Source of the DNA: a bacterium
GTDB lineage: Bacteria; Electryoneota; RPQS01
DNA: 64,000 nt
NCBI GenBank assembly: GCA_013360195.1
Contig: JABWCQ010000009.1
Location: forward strand, 48,739-112,738
Reading direction: 5' to 3'
Shown here: positions 17,817-24,824 of the stretch, piece after piece
Position numbering within the stretch: the stretch's first letter is position 1
How the letters are laid out: every line of letters starts with the position of its first letter
Made by a program: the position numbers and the translations under genes
Notes under the pieces: generated by a model
The model's database searches: none
The model's input: only the letters and a program-made list of their open reading frames with translations
Told to the model about the DNA's origin: nothing

Positions 17817-17845
17817 TTGACTTTCTCAAGCTCACTTCGTATGTT
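17817..17845 (+). promoter_or_regulatory. Sigma70-like promoter for candidate small RNA
   Basis: TTGACT (17817-17822), a 17-bp spacer and TATGTT (17840-17845), on the plus strand, in a gap that has no plus-strand gene. Transcription would begin near 17852. Confidence 0.5.
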
Positions 17846-17857
17846 TCATCTGAAACA
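17842..17857. promoter_or_regulatory. Palindrome over the promoter (operator-like, parS-related)
   Basis: TGTTTCATCTGAAACA has 7-bp arms around a TC centre, overlapping the -10 box and start site. It differs from parS only at the two central bases, which ParB needs. It is therefore more likely an operator than a working parS. Confidence 0.35.
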
Positions 17858-17996
17858 AGGCGTGCGATTTGCACGTATAAAGGTTGAATCGCCGCTGTCG
17901 CTGAAACCTGTACCTCATGGTACAGCTTGCTGAAAGGCTTAGGCGGTAGGGCGGTTTCAATTTTCGGCGCTTCCTTTTGGGGAGCGCCGTTTTTTT
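17852..17996 (+). ncRNA. Candidate structured small RNA, about 145 nt
   Basis: The plus-strand segment has a promoter at its 5' end and a strong terminator at its 3' end (CGGCGCTTCC-TTTT-GGGGAGCGCCG plus seven T, 17965-17996). Internal hairpins include CGTGC-GATTT-GCACG and CTGTACC-TCAT-GGTACAG, the latter inside a longer GAAACC...GGTTTC pairing. No ORF explains it, and it does not match SRP RNA, tmRNA or RNase P motifs that I know. The terminator overlaps the 3' end of the opposing DUF3800 gene. Confidence 0.45.
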
Positions 17997-18739
17997 GCTT
18001 CCAACATCTTCCGAACGTCGAGTGTCCACAGGTTGAAGGCTGCGCGACTGCCCGTGTCAAAGGCAAGGTCAGTCTTGGCTAACTCAGCAACCTTTGACGC
18101 GAGTTCGATCTTGGGTTTTGAGGCACTAGGCAATTCGTGTCTGCCGTTGCGAATGAACGAGACGGCACCAATGAGTATGTCCACTATTTGAATCAACGAT
18201 TCGTTTGATTCTCCGCTGGACTTGCGCGGTTCAACATTGGCAATCGCATTTGATCTCCCAACATCGCGTCGAAGCGCACTGTTCAAGGTTTTCTTCAGGA
18301 CATCAAGTCGAAACGGATAATTGTTTGTCTTGTCGTCGAGCAAGACAAGCGCTTTCCCGGAGGGGTCTGTCTCAAGAATCTGCTTTGCAGCATTCAACAA
18401 CAGGTGATGATAAACTTTGTAGAAAGATGTCTCGGTGTTTCCTTTGCCGTACTCATGGTATTCTGACACGCGAGTGTTTACAACAAGTGCGCGGAAGGTT
18501 ACATGGTTAGAGTGCAGGTGACGAAAGAACCACTCTATCGACTCCAAATACAAGGGCAGATACCGATTGCTGACCTTGGTCCACTTGAATTCGCTATGCG
18601 GGTTGAGTTTGTGCGTTGCTTTCCACGTCAGAAATTCCTCGATCAGTAGCTCATAGTTTTTCGGGGGGATGATGAGCCCGCCGACAACCATGTAGTTGTC
18701 GTCTGTACTGCTTTCATCACAAATTATGATATGACTCAT
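17957..18739 (-). CDS. DUF3800 domain protein, copy B
   Basis: This 260-residue protein begins MSHIIICDESSTDDNYMVVGG and contains ESLIQIVDILIGAVSF near residues 185-200. These are the paired acidic motifs of DUF3800, an RNase H-like, nuclease-suspected family of unknown function. It is divergent from copy A at 4116. It lies 15 bp downstream of the Mrr-type restriction gene and is likely co-transcribed with it, which points to a defence-related role. Its last codons overlap a plus-strand terminator hairpin. Confidence 0.78.
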   Translation of the reverse strand: MSHIIICDESSTDDNYMVVGGLIIPPKNYELLIEEFLTWKATHKLNPHSEFKWTKVSNRYLPLYLESIEWFFRHLHSNHVTFRALVVNTRVSEYHEYGKGNTETSFYKVYHHLLLNAAKQILETDPSGKALVLLDDKTNNYPFRLDVLKKTLNSALRRDVGRSNAIANVEPRKSSGESNESLIQIVDILIGAVSFIRNGRHELPSASKPKIELASKVAELAKTDLAFDTGSRAAFNLWTLDVRKMLEAKKRRSPKGSAEN

Positions 18740-18754
18740 CGGCCAGACAAGAAT

Positions 18755-19672
18755 CTATTCTTCGAAATAGTCTGAGTCGAGACGTTTGATGGTGTAAGTC
18801 GTAACGGTGCTGACGCCGATGTCGTGGTCTATCATGAGCTGGGCAAGTTCGAAGCCGTCCACCAAGACAACTTTCTTCTCGCCAATTCTTGTGACAAATT
18901 CCCGCGCATCTTTCGTGAACTGTGAGGTCGTAATAAATACACCCTTCTTCGCACCGTGGTAATCCAAGCTTCCAGAGAAGTCGCGCACCGATCCGGCTCC
19001 GACAACATTCTCCCAGCGTTTTGCTTGAACATAAATTATGTCCAAGCCAAGCTTGTCTTCTTTGATGATGCCGTCAATGCCGCCGTCACCTGACTTACCG
19101 ACAACGCGCGCCGCTTCTTCAACTGAACCTCCGTAACCCATCCTTACAAGAAGATCAACTACAAGCTGCTCGAAGAAGCGCGGGGAACAGGATTTGACTT
19201 TCTCTATAAGTTCTGCTGCCAGAGTGCTTCGAACTTGGGTGTAACCACGGTCGATCTGTTCGTCGGGTGTAAGCTGATGGTCTGATGGTGGTTTTGGGCT
19301 GTCTTGCTCGTCGACCTTCGTTTTTTCTCTTGCCTTGCCCTGCCACGCCACGAATTCTGGAAACTGTCGAAGCACTGCGATATCAATTTGCGGAGGGTTT
19401 GAGCTCAGCAACTCCTTGCCTCGCGCAGTAATCTTGTATGTCGCGCGCGCAGGTCTATCAACAAGTTTGGCGTTCATCATGTATTGCAGCGCCCAATGCA
19501 CTCGCCCGCCAAACGCTGGCGTTCCACTCTTCACAAGAAGGACCAGTTCATCGTTTGTCAGGTCAAAATGCCTTGCCATCGCAGCAACAAGATCGCTTTT
19601 GCTAAACTCAATACCTCGTTGCATGTGTTTTAACAACGGCAACATTATGGATTCGTAATCTGGTAGTGCCAT
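18755..19672 (-). CDS. Mrr-family type IV restriction endonuclease
   Basis: This 305-residue protein has an N-terminal winged-helix DNA-binding domain (Mrr_N: FSKSDLVAAMARHFDLTNDE) and a C-terminal PD-(D/E)XK nuclease domain. The nuclease has a conserved Glu in FFEQLVVDLL, catalytic Asp at about 200 in GDGGIDG and the QAKRW motif at about 216-220. Mrr enzymes cut modified DNA and can be lethal after pressure or foreign methylation. It is followed by DUF3800 copy B. Confidence 0.9.
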   Translation of the reverse strand: MALPDYESIMLPLLKHMQRGIEFSKSDLVAAMARHFDLTNDELVLLVKSGTPAFGGRVHWALQYMMNAKLVDRPARATYKITARGKELLSSNPPQIDIAVLRQFPEFVAWQGKAREKTKVDEQDSPKPPSDHQLTPDEQIDRGYTQVRSTLAAELIEKVKSCSPRFFEQLVVDLLVRMGYGGSVEEAARVVGKSGDGGIDGIIKEDKLGLDIIYVQAKRWENVVGAGSVRDFSGSLDYHGAKKGVFITTSQFTKDAREFVTRIGEKKVVLVDGFELAQLMIDHDIGVSTVTTYTIKRLDSDYFEE

Positions 19673-19721
19673 GTGCGATGCGGTGTTGGTTTACGCTTTT
19701 CGTCCGTGGGGTGCTCTGAAT

Positions 19722-19794
19722 AGATCCTTCATTTCGTTCAGGATGACAGCGCGCTTGAAATCTCTGCCCCGCCCGGGCGGATCGCCATCCGCCC
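19722..19794. repeat. Dispersed repeats (families 5 and 2)
   Basis: 19722-19749 is the AGATCC...TTCGTTCAGGATGACA repeat shared with 4950-4986. 19775-19794 is the family 2 palindrome GGGCGGATCGCCATCCGCCC, enclosed by further CCGCCCGGG arms. Confidence 0.6.
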
Positions 19795-19847
19795 CTACAT
19801 GAGCCGCCCGGGAACAAATGTTAGAGCCGCGTCGTGTAATCATTGAA

Positions 19848-19959
19848 GCGCCAGGCACAAAGGCTGAACCGCTGCGGCGGCATGGCCAAGCCGGTGGGCA
19901 AAACAAATGTCTGGCGTGTCGCTTTTACGGCGTCCTGCAAACACAGGCGCCGTTTTTTT
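19848..19959 (+). ncRNA. Candidate structured RNA with terminator
   Basis: In the 331-bp gap between the mrr and yidC genes, a plus-strand segment closes a GCGCCAG (19848-19854) to CTGGCGT (19911-19917) helix around a G/C-rich internal region. It ends in a terminator (ACGGCG-T-CCTG, loop, CAGG-CGCCGT, seven T; 19927-19959). There is no ORF and no plus-strand gene downstream before yidC, which is convergent. The class is unknown; no convincing promoter was found. Confidence 0.35.
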
Positions 19960-19983
19960 GTGCGTTCGGGCGGTGCGGCACCC

Positions 19984-20003
19984 GGGCACAACATGTTGTG
20001 CCC
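19984..20003. repeat. 20-bp palindrome, family 1
   Basis: GGGCACAACATGTTGTGCCC is a perfect palindrome directly abutting the yidC stop codon. An identical copy lies at 46,006-46,025. Confidence 0.8.
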
Positions 20004-21752
20004 CTACTTCTTTATCTTCTTCTTCGGCTTGTCTTCCACCACCACCGCCGAGCCGAAATTTTCCGGCAATTTGATGAAACGCTGTTCAACTATCGCCAAC
20101 ACATTGAAGAGTGTGTAATACAGCGAAAGCCCGCTGGGGAAATTGTTGAAGAGCAGCACCATCATCACCGGCATGATGTAGAGCATGGCCTTCTGATTCG
20201 GATCCGTGAGCGTGGCCTTCGACATGAAGAACTGCGACACGCCCATCACGATCGGCAGCAAGCCGACGCCGCTGCCGTAGAGCGGAATCGAAAACGGCAG
20301 ATGAAACATGAAGTCGGGCTGACTCAGGTCCGATATCCAACCGAAGAAGGGCGCCTGACGAAACTCGATCGTGCTGCGGAACACGATGAACAGCGCATAA
20401 AGAATCGGCATCTGCAGCAGCATCGGAATACAGCCCGCAGCGGGATTGGCGCCGCGCTCTTTATAGAGAGCCATCATGGCCGCGTTCATCGCCTGCGGAT
20501 TCTTGGCGTGCTTTTCTTTCAGCGCTTCAATCTCAGGACGCAGCGCCGCGAGCTTCTTCATCGCAATCTGCGACTTGCGCGTGAGCGGCCACAGCAGCAC
20601 CTTCACCAATATCGAGAAGATGATGATGACGATGCCGTAATTGGATATGAACTTGCCCAGGAATTTCAACAGCCACAACGTGGCCAGCGAGAACGGCTTG
20701 ACGATGCTCCAGCCCCAGTTCATCGTGTTCTCGAGACCGACACCATAAACTTCGAGATTCTCCTTGTCAATCGGCCCCCAATAAACCTGCACCCGGCTTT
20801 CGAGCGTCGCGCCCTCCCACGGCATGCGCAGGCTTGCATCATATATATGTGGGACGGTCTTTTCACCGGCAACCCGCGTGCGGCCGAGCAAATCCGCTCC
20901 GGCGGCCGGGCTGCTGGGAATCATCGCGGCTATGAAGTATTTCGAGCGCGCGGCAACAAACGGGGTCCGCCCGGTCGCGGAGAACTCCACCTTGGGATCG
21001 CTGCCAAGCTGGGAATTCTCGAGCTCTTCACCCACCATCGCGTAGGCTCCGCCGAACTCGTGATCTGATGCAGGATCCGGTTCGGTTGTGGGAACCCCGC
21101 CCTGCCACGTCAGTTTATATTCGCGGGTGTCGGGTGTGGAGTAGCCGTTGGCGCGAATGACGAGGTCGAATCCATATCGTTCGCTGTCAACAATATAATA
21201 AACAGTTAGTTTCTGACCCGCCGGCGAAGTGTAGTTCAGCTCGAGCGAGTCGCGGCCACCCAGGACCGCCAGTCGTGACCTGCTGGGTTCGAAGTAAAGT
21301 CCCCGCAGCGTGCTGATGTTTCGCGGTCCGAGATCAATATCCCAAGTGCCGATGGCCGAATCCTTTGCAGTTGCCATCGCATGAAGGTTGACTGAAGGAC
21401 CAGCTTTGAGCTTGTAATCATTGAGTATGTAACTTGTCGGACGACCATCTGAGCCGATCCACAGCTTATACTTTGGAGTCTCGATTTCGACCAGCTCCGA
21501 GGTGTAGGGTTTGACCGGGGCTGCCGAATCCACGACGGCGGCGACCGTGGCGTTTATTGTATCCGCAGGGGCGGACGTTATCGCCTCGGTACCTGATGAC
21601 TTGTCTGTTTTTTCAGGGCTTGACTGCTCAATGACGGTTTCTGCCTGCTGATTTGCCGGAGGAGGCGGCATCAGCCATTTGTTGTACACGGGCATCAGGA
21701 TGATTATGATGCCAACAATAATCAGTGCGATAATGGTGTTGCGATCAAACAC
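20004..21752 (-). CDS. yidC: Membrane protein insertase YidC
   Basis: YidC inserts and folds inner-membrane proteins with or without SecYEG. I place the start at the GTG at 21752, giving FDRNTIIALIIVGIII, the usual YidC N-terminus. The open frame to 21827 overlaps yidD and adds an unlikely Arg-rich leader. At about 582 residues it is the long Gram-negative form, with a large periplasmic beta domain. The C-terminal insertase core contains GIVIIIFSILVKVLLWPLT, KNPQAMNAAMMALYKE and GCIPMLLQMPILYALFIV. It belongs to the rpmH-rnpA-yidD-yidC cluster. Confidence 0.96.
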   Translation of the reverse strand: MFDRNTIIALIIVGIIIILMPVYNKWLMPPPPANQQAETVIEQSSPEKTDKSSGTEAITSAPADTINATVAAVVDSAAPVKPYTSELVEIETPKYKLWIGSDGRPTSYILNDYKLKAGPSVNLHAMATAKDSAIGTWDIDLGPRNISTLRGLYFEPSRSRLAVLGGRDSLELNYTSPAGQKLTVYYIVDSERYGFDLVIRANGYSTPDTREYKLTWQGGVPTTEPDPASDHEFGGAYAMVGEELENSQLGSDPKVEFSATGRTPFVAARSKYFIAAMIPSSPAAGADLLGRTRVAGEKTVPHIYDASLRMPWEGATLESRVQVYWGPIDKENLEVYGVGLENTMNWGWSIVKPFSLATLWLLKFLGKFISNYGIVIIIFSILVKVLLWPLTRKSQIAMKKLAALRPEIEALKEKHAKNPQAMNAAMMALYKERGANPAAGCIPMLLQMPILYALFIVFRSTIEFRQAPFFGWISDLSQPDFMFHLPFSIPLYGSGVGLLPIVMGVSQFFMSKATLTDPNQKAMLYIMPVMMVLLFNNFPSGLSLYYTLFNVLAIVEQRFIKLPENFGSAVVVEDKPKKKIKK

Positions 21753-21763
21753 GGTGTTCTTTT

Positions 21764-21994
21764 TTAAGTTGTTGTTCCCTTTGACTCTGGAACTAAGTCC
21801 ACGCCGCCGGGATGCCAGGGGCCGCACTTCGCGACCCTGCGAATTGATAGTGCAAGTCCTTTGACAAATCCTTTTTTATTAAGTGCTTCGATGGCATATT
21901 CCGAACATGTCGGGGTAAACCGGCAGCGCCCGCCCAAATGGGGGCCAAGCGTAACCTGATACGCACGAATCAGCTGGATCAACAGCCAGGACAC
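21764..21994 (-). CDS. yidD: Membrane protein insertion efficiency factor YidD
   Basis: This 76-residue protein has the full family signature: LIRAYQVTLGPHLGGRCRF, TPTCSEYAIEAL and KCGPWHPGGVD. YidD is a small, membrane-associated helper of YidC-dependent insertion. It lies between rnpA and yidC, 11 bp before the chosen yidC start, as in most bacteria. Confidence 0.95.
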   Translation of the reverse strand: MSWLLIQLIRAYQVTLGPHLGGRCRFTPTCSEYAIEALNKKGFVKGLALSIRRVAKCGPWHPGGVDLVPESKGTTT

Positions 21995-22035
21995 AATAAA
22001 ATTGGAAATTTGAAATCGGAAAGAAGCAAGACGGA

Positions 22036-22367
22036 CTACGAAAGTTTGGAGAGCAGGGCGCGAAGCCTGACCTCAAAATCAGTCCAATCGGTCACGGGCT
22101 GGCGGAAGAGTGCGAAGTAGTGTCCACCCTCCGCCCACAGCCCCTTGTTCAAGCGGTAAAACTCCTTCAGCCTGCGGCGATGGTAGTTGCGGACCACCGC
22201 AGTGCCGACTTTGCGCATGGCAGCACAGCCCAGTTTTCGGCCGGGCTGCCCGGGCAAAAAAAAAGAACCAGCTCCGGAAGTGTCCGTCGCTGGCCCAATT
22301 TGCGAACCTGTTCCAGCTCCGAACGGCCCGACAGGCGCTCGGAAGATGGAAACTTAGCTTCGTTCAT
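22036..22367 (-). CDS. rnpA: Ribonuclease P protein component RnpA, frameshifted in this sequence
   Basis: RnpA is the protein subunit of RNase P, which trims tRNA 5' leaders. The N-terminal part ([21 protein letters not shown]...PELVLFF) starts at 22367. The C-terminal part with the RNA-binding motif [17 protein letters not shown] is in another frame, open from 22257. The break falls in a run of nine T on the coding strand (nine A at 22256-22264). Adding one T joins them into a single protein of 110 residues, the normal length. Either the run is miscalled, or full-length protein is made by slippage. The start overlaps rpmH by 14 bp. Confidence 0.88.
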
Positions 22368-22503
22368 CCGAGACAGTCAGGCGTTTGCGGCCCTTGGCGC
22401 GACGGCGAGCGAGTACAGCCCGGCCGTTTTTTGTGGCCATACGCTCGCGGAATCCATGACGATTCTTGCGGCGGCGCTTCGATGGTTGGTAAGTTCTTTT
22501 CAT
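22354..22503 (-). CDS. rpmH: 50S ribosomal protein L34
   Basis: This gene of 49 codons reads [19 protein letters not shown] and ends [10 protein letters not shown]. It includes the L34 motif [20 protein letters not shown]. It is the first gene of the leftward rpmH-rnpA-yidD-yidC cluster, and its promoter lies at 22558-22586. Its 3' end overlaps rnpA by 14 bp. Confidence 0.97.
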   Translation of the reverse strand: MKRTYQPSKRRRKNRHGFRERMATKNGRAVLARRRAKGRKRLTVSDERS

Positions 22504-22557
22504 GGCTCAGACTTCGGTATATGTGTAATTCTTCAATTCGATTGCAGGCGAACCTGT

Positions 22558-22586
22558 AAAATAGACAAATCAGGCGATATTGGCAA
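22558..22586 (-). promoter_or_regulatory. Promoter of the rpmH cluster
   Basis: On the minus strand, TTGCCA (22581-22586), a 17-bp spacer and TATTTT (22558-22563), about 55 bp before the rpmH start. Confidence 0.55.
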
Positions 22587-23022
22587 CCGCCCACGCCGCA
22601 CGATCGCACACAAGATAATGTCTAAATCATTGTTTCTTATTATCTGTCACCAGGATTTAGAGAGGCCATCCTTGATTATCGGAGGCTTGCGGTGCGAATC
22701 GGTCACGTGTTCTTAAAAGCTGTGACGGTTCTTCTCCTGTTCCACTACAGGCAGTATGACGTGTCCGGCCTGCGCGCAGTCGAGCACAATCGGATGCGAT
22801 TGACGGGTCAGAGAAGTGCGAGATTTTTTGCACACGGCAAGAGTTTCCAATTTTCCTTGTGCATAAAAACAGGGAAAATTTCGCCGCTTGCCTGAGTATA
22901 AGTTGATATAGCCTCCTCTGGGACTGTTGCCTCTCTAACTTGATCGACGGTTAAGGTATCAGAGCACGAATTAACAACTCTCTAACGATTGTAAGTGCGA
23001 GTAAAAAGAGGAGTTATTCTCG

Positions 23023-23050
23023 TTGACAATCGGTGTGGATGTGTTATATT
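23023..23050 (+). promoter_or_regulatory. dnaA promoter with DnaA-box-like spacer
   Basis: TTGACA (23023-23028), a 16-bp spacer and TATATT (23045-23050). The spacer contains TGTGGATGT, a 7 of 9 match to an inverted DnaA box, which would allow DnaA autorepression. Confidence 0.65.
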
Positions 23051-23150
23051 ATGAGCCCGCTGAGTGAGGTTCGGGGGATAAACCCTCACACGATGCGGAG
23101 TTATCCTCCGTGCTTCTCTCCACTTTTGCAACTATATTCTAATCTCGCCT

Positions 23151-24581
23151 ATGGCTTCTGTTGCAACGCCGCCAGCCGCTGAATTATGGTCGTCGATTAT
23201 GTCGGCGGTGGCGCCCTCGGTCTCTGAGACCACATTCAGTTCCTGGATTGAGACCCTCAAGCCCGAAAAGCTTGAAGACCGCGTACTTACTCTGCTTGCT
23301 CCCTCAAAATTTCACCGCGAGTTCGTTGAAGAACATTTTGTCCCGGGCCTCGAAGCCGTGGCACTTGAAAACACGGGCGAACCCGTGCGTGTGCGCATTC
23401 GCGTTCAGGGAGCCGGCGAAATACCGCGCCAACGAAATCTGAAATTCACCACCACTGCGCCCGCCAAGCATCCTGAGAACGTGCCGGCCAACGGACACTC
23501 GGTGAGCGCGGCGGAACTTGCGGCCGAGGCCAATCTCAATCCTCGCTACCGCTTCGAAAATTTTATTGAGGGAGACTGCAACAGCTTCGCGCGCGCCGCG
23601 TGTTTGGCAATCTCTGATTTGTCACGGCCTACGCTGTGGAATCCGCTGCTGATTTACGGCGGCACGGGATTGGGCAAAACACACCTTCTGCAGTCCATCG
23701 GCAACCGGGTGCTGTCCGTGCGCCGCTATGACGGCATCCGAGTTAGATATGTCTCATCCGAACGCTTCACGCAGGATTTTATTCAATCTGTAAGAACGCA
23801 GCAGGGATCGGACTTCACCGACAAATACCGCAATGTCGACCTGCTGCTCGTGGACGACATTCAGTTCTTTGCCACGAAAGAGCGCACGCAGACCGAATTT
23901 TTTCACGCCTTTAACGCGCTGCATCAAAGCGGACGCAGGATCGTGATGACCTCGGATCGCCCGGTGCATGAACTTGCAGGATTTGATGAACGTTTGATTT
24001 CGCGTTTCGATTCGGGACTTGTGACGAATGTCAATCCTCCGACCTATGAGACACGTCTGGCAATTTTGCAGGACCGCGCAAAATTTGAAAACTTCCCGCT
24101 GCCGCTCGATGTTGCAGACCTATTATCTACACACATTACCAGCAATGTAAGAGAGCTCGAAGGCGCATTTGCAGCTCTCGTGGCGCACTGTCAATTCGGC
24201 AGAGTGCCAGCAACGCTTGAGCTTGCACAGCGAGTTATTCAGGAAAAAACCGGAAAGCGCACGGGACGGCCGCCGGTGGAACTGATTCAACAAACGGTGG
24301 CGGACTATTTCAGAATCAGTCAGGACGCGCTGCGGGGAAAAACGCGCAAAAAGGAAATCGCGTACGCACGCATGATCGCGATGTATTTGATGACGGAATT
24401 GACCGAGCATTCTCTCAAGACTATCGGCGGATTCTTCGGCGGGCGCGATCATTCAACCGTTATACATGCGCGGGATACCATCACTGAGTTGCGCAAAACG
24501 GATGAGGTGCAAACCGTTGCCGCATTAAATGATCTTGAGCGCAGGCTCTCACTCGGTCCGATTGTGCGCACAAGTATGTGA
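23151..24581 (+). CDS. dnaA: Chromosomal replication initiator protein DnaA
   Basis: DnaA binds and melts the origin and loads the replicative helicase. The 476-residue protein has domain I (residues about 8-80), a short linker and the AAA+ domain III with Walker A GGTGLGKTH at 170-178 and Walker B LLLVDDIQF at 231-239. Domain IV ends in the DNA-binding signature GGRDHSTVIHA. It is the first rightward gene after the origin region. Confidence 0.98.
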   Translation: MASVATPPAAELWSSIMSAVAPSVSETTFSSWIETLKPEKLEDRVLTLLAPSKFHREFVEEHFVPGLEAVALENTGEPVRVRIRVQGAGEIPRQRNLKFTTTAPAKHPENVPANGHSVSAAELAAEANLNPRYRFENFIEGDCNSFARAACLAISDLSRPTLWNPLLIYGGTGLGKTHLLQSIGNRVLSVRRYDGIRVRYVSSERFTQDFIQSVRTQQGSDFTDKYRNVDLLLVDDIQFFATKERTQTEFFHAFNALHQSGRRIVMTSDRPVHELAGFDERLISRFDSGLVTNVNPPTYETRLAILQDRAKFENFPLPLDVADLLSTHITSNVRELEGAFAALVAHCQFGRVPATLELAQRVIQEKTGKRTGRPPVELIQQTVADYFRISQDALRGKTRKKEIAYARMIAMYLMTELTEHSLKTIGGFFGGRDHSTVIHARDTITELRKTDEVQTVAALNDLERRLSLGPIVRTSM

Positions 24582-24594
24582 ATAGCTGTTGGCA

Positions 24595-24621
24595 ACTCCG
24601 CGAATTGTTTACTCGCGGAGT
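24595..24621. repeat. 9-bp inverted repeat in the dnaA-dnaN gap
   Basis: ACTCCGCGA (24595-24603) and TCGCGGAGT (24613-24621) form a stable hairpin just after dnaA, without a T run. The rest of the 243-bp gap has TTGTCCACG (a 7 of 9 DnaA-box match) near 24,741 and no gene. Confidence 0.5.
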
Positions 24622-24824
24622 GAATGACGGGGGATGATTGGCGGGAAATTGGGGACATTGCAGAGTGAGGGGACAAGTGACATCAACCGTGCACTCGGTT
24701 ATGCAGATGACAGAGTAACTGAAAACCAAGAGCTAAGGACAGTTGTCCACGAATTCACGGTCTCTGTTACGACTACCAATTTCTTTTAATCTTTTCTCTT
24801 TATTATCAGACTCAGAAACCTTTC

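Larger units (their letters stand above)
22504..23150. other. oriC: Probable chromosomal replication origin region (oriC)
   Basis: This 647-bp gap without genes lies between the leftward rpmH cluster and rightward dnaA. Nearly all genes in the window point away from it. DnaA-box-like 9-mers are degenerate (TGTGGATGT at 23035-23043, TTATCCTCC at 23101-23109); no perfect TTATCCACA was found. AT-rich stretches occur around 22,855-22,880 and 22,970-23,025. The exact unwinding site cannot be fixed by eye. Confidence 0.7.

Noticed and set aside
17842..17857. Third perfect parS
   Set aside because: The central CG essential for ParB binding is replaced by TC. It is listed as an operator-like palindrome instead.
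17752..18066. N-terminal extension of the DUF349 protein
   Set aside because: It would run antisense through a promoter, hairpins and terminator and overlap DUF3800 copy B. The ATG at 17751 begins the family-like part.
19818..21068. 416-codon plus-strand open frame
   Set aside because: It is antisense to yidC, Arg/His-rich and without family motifs. yidC is certain on the other strand.
21753..21827. N-terminal extension of YidC
   Set aside because: It overlaps yidD and adds an Arg-rich leader. The GTG at 21752 gives the normal YidC start.
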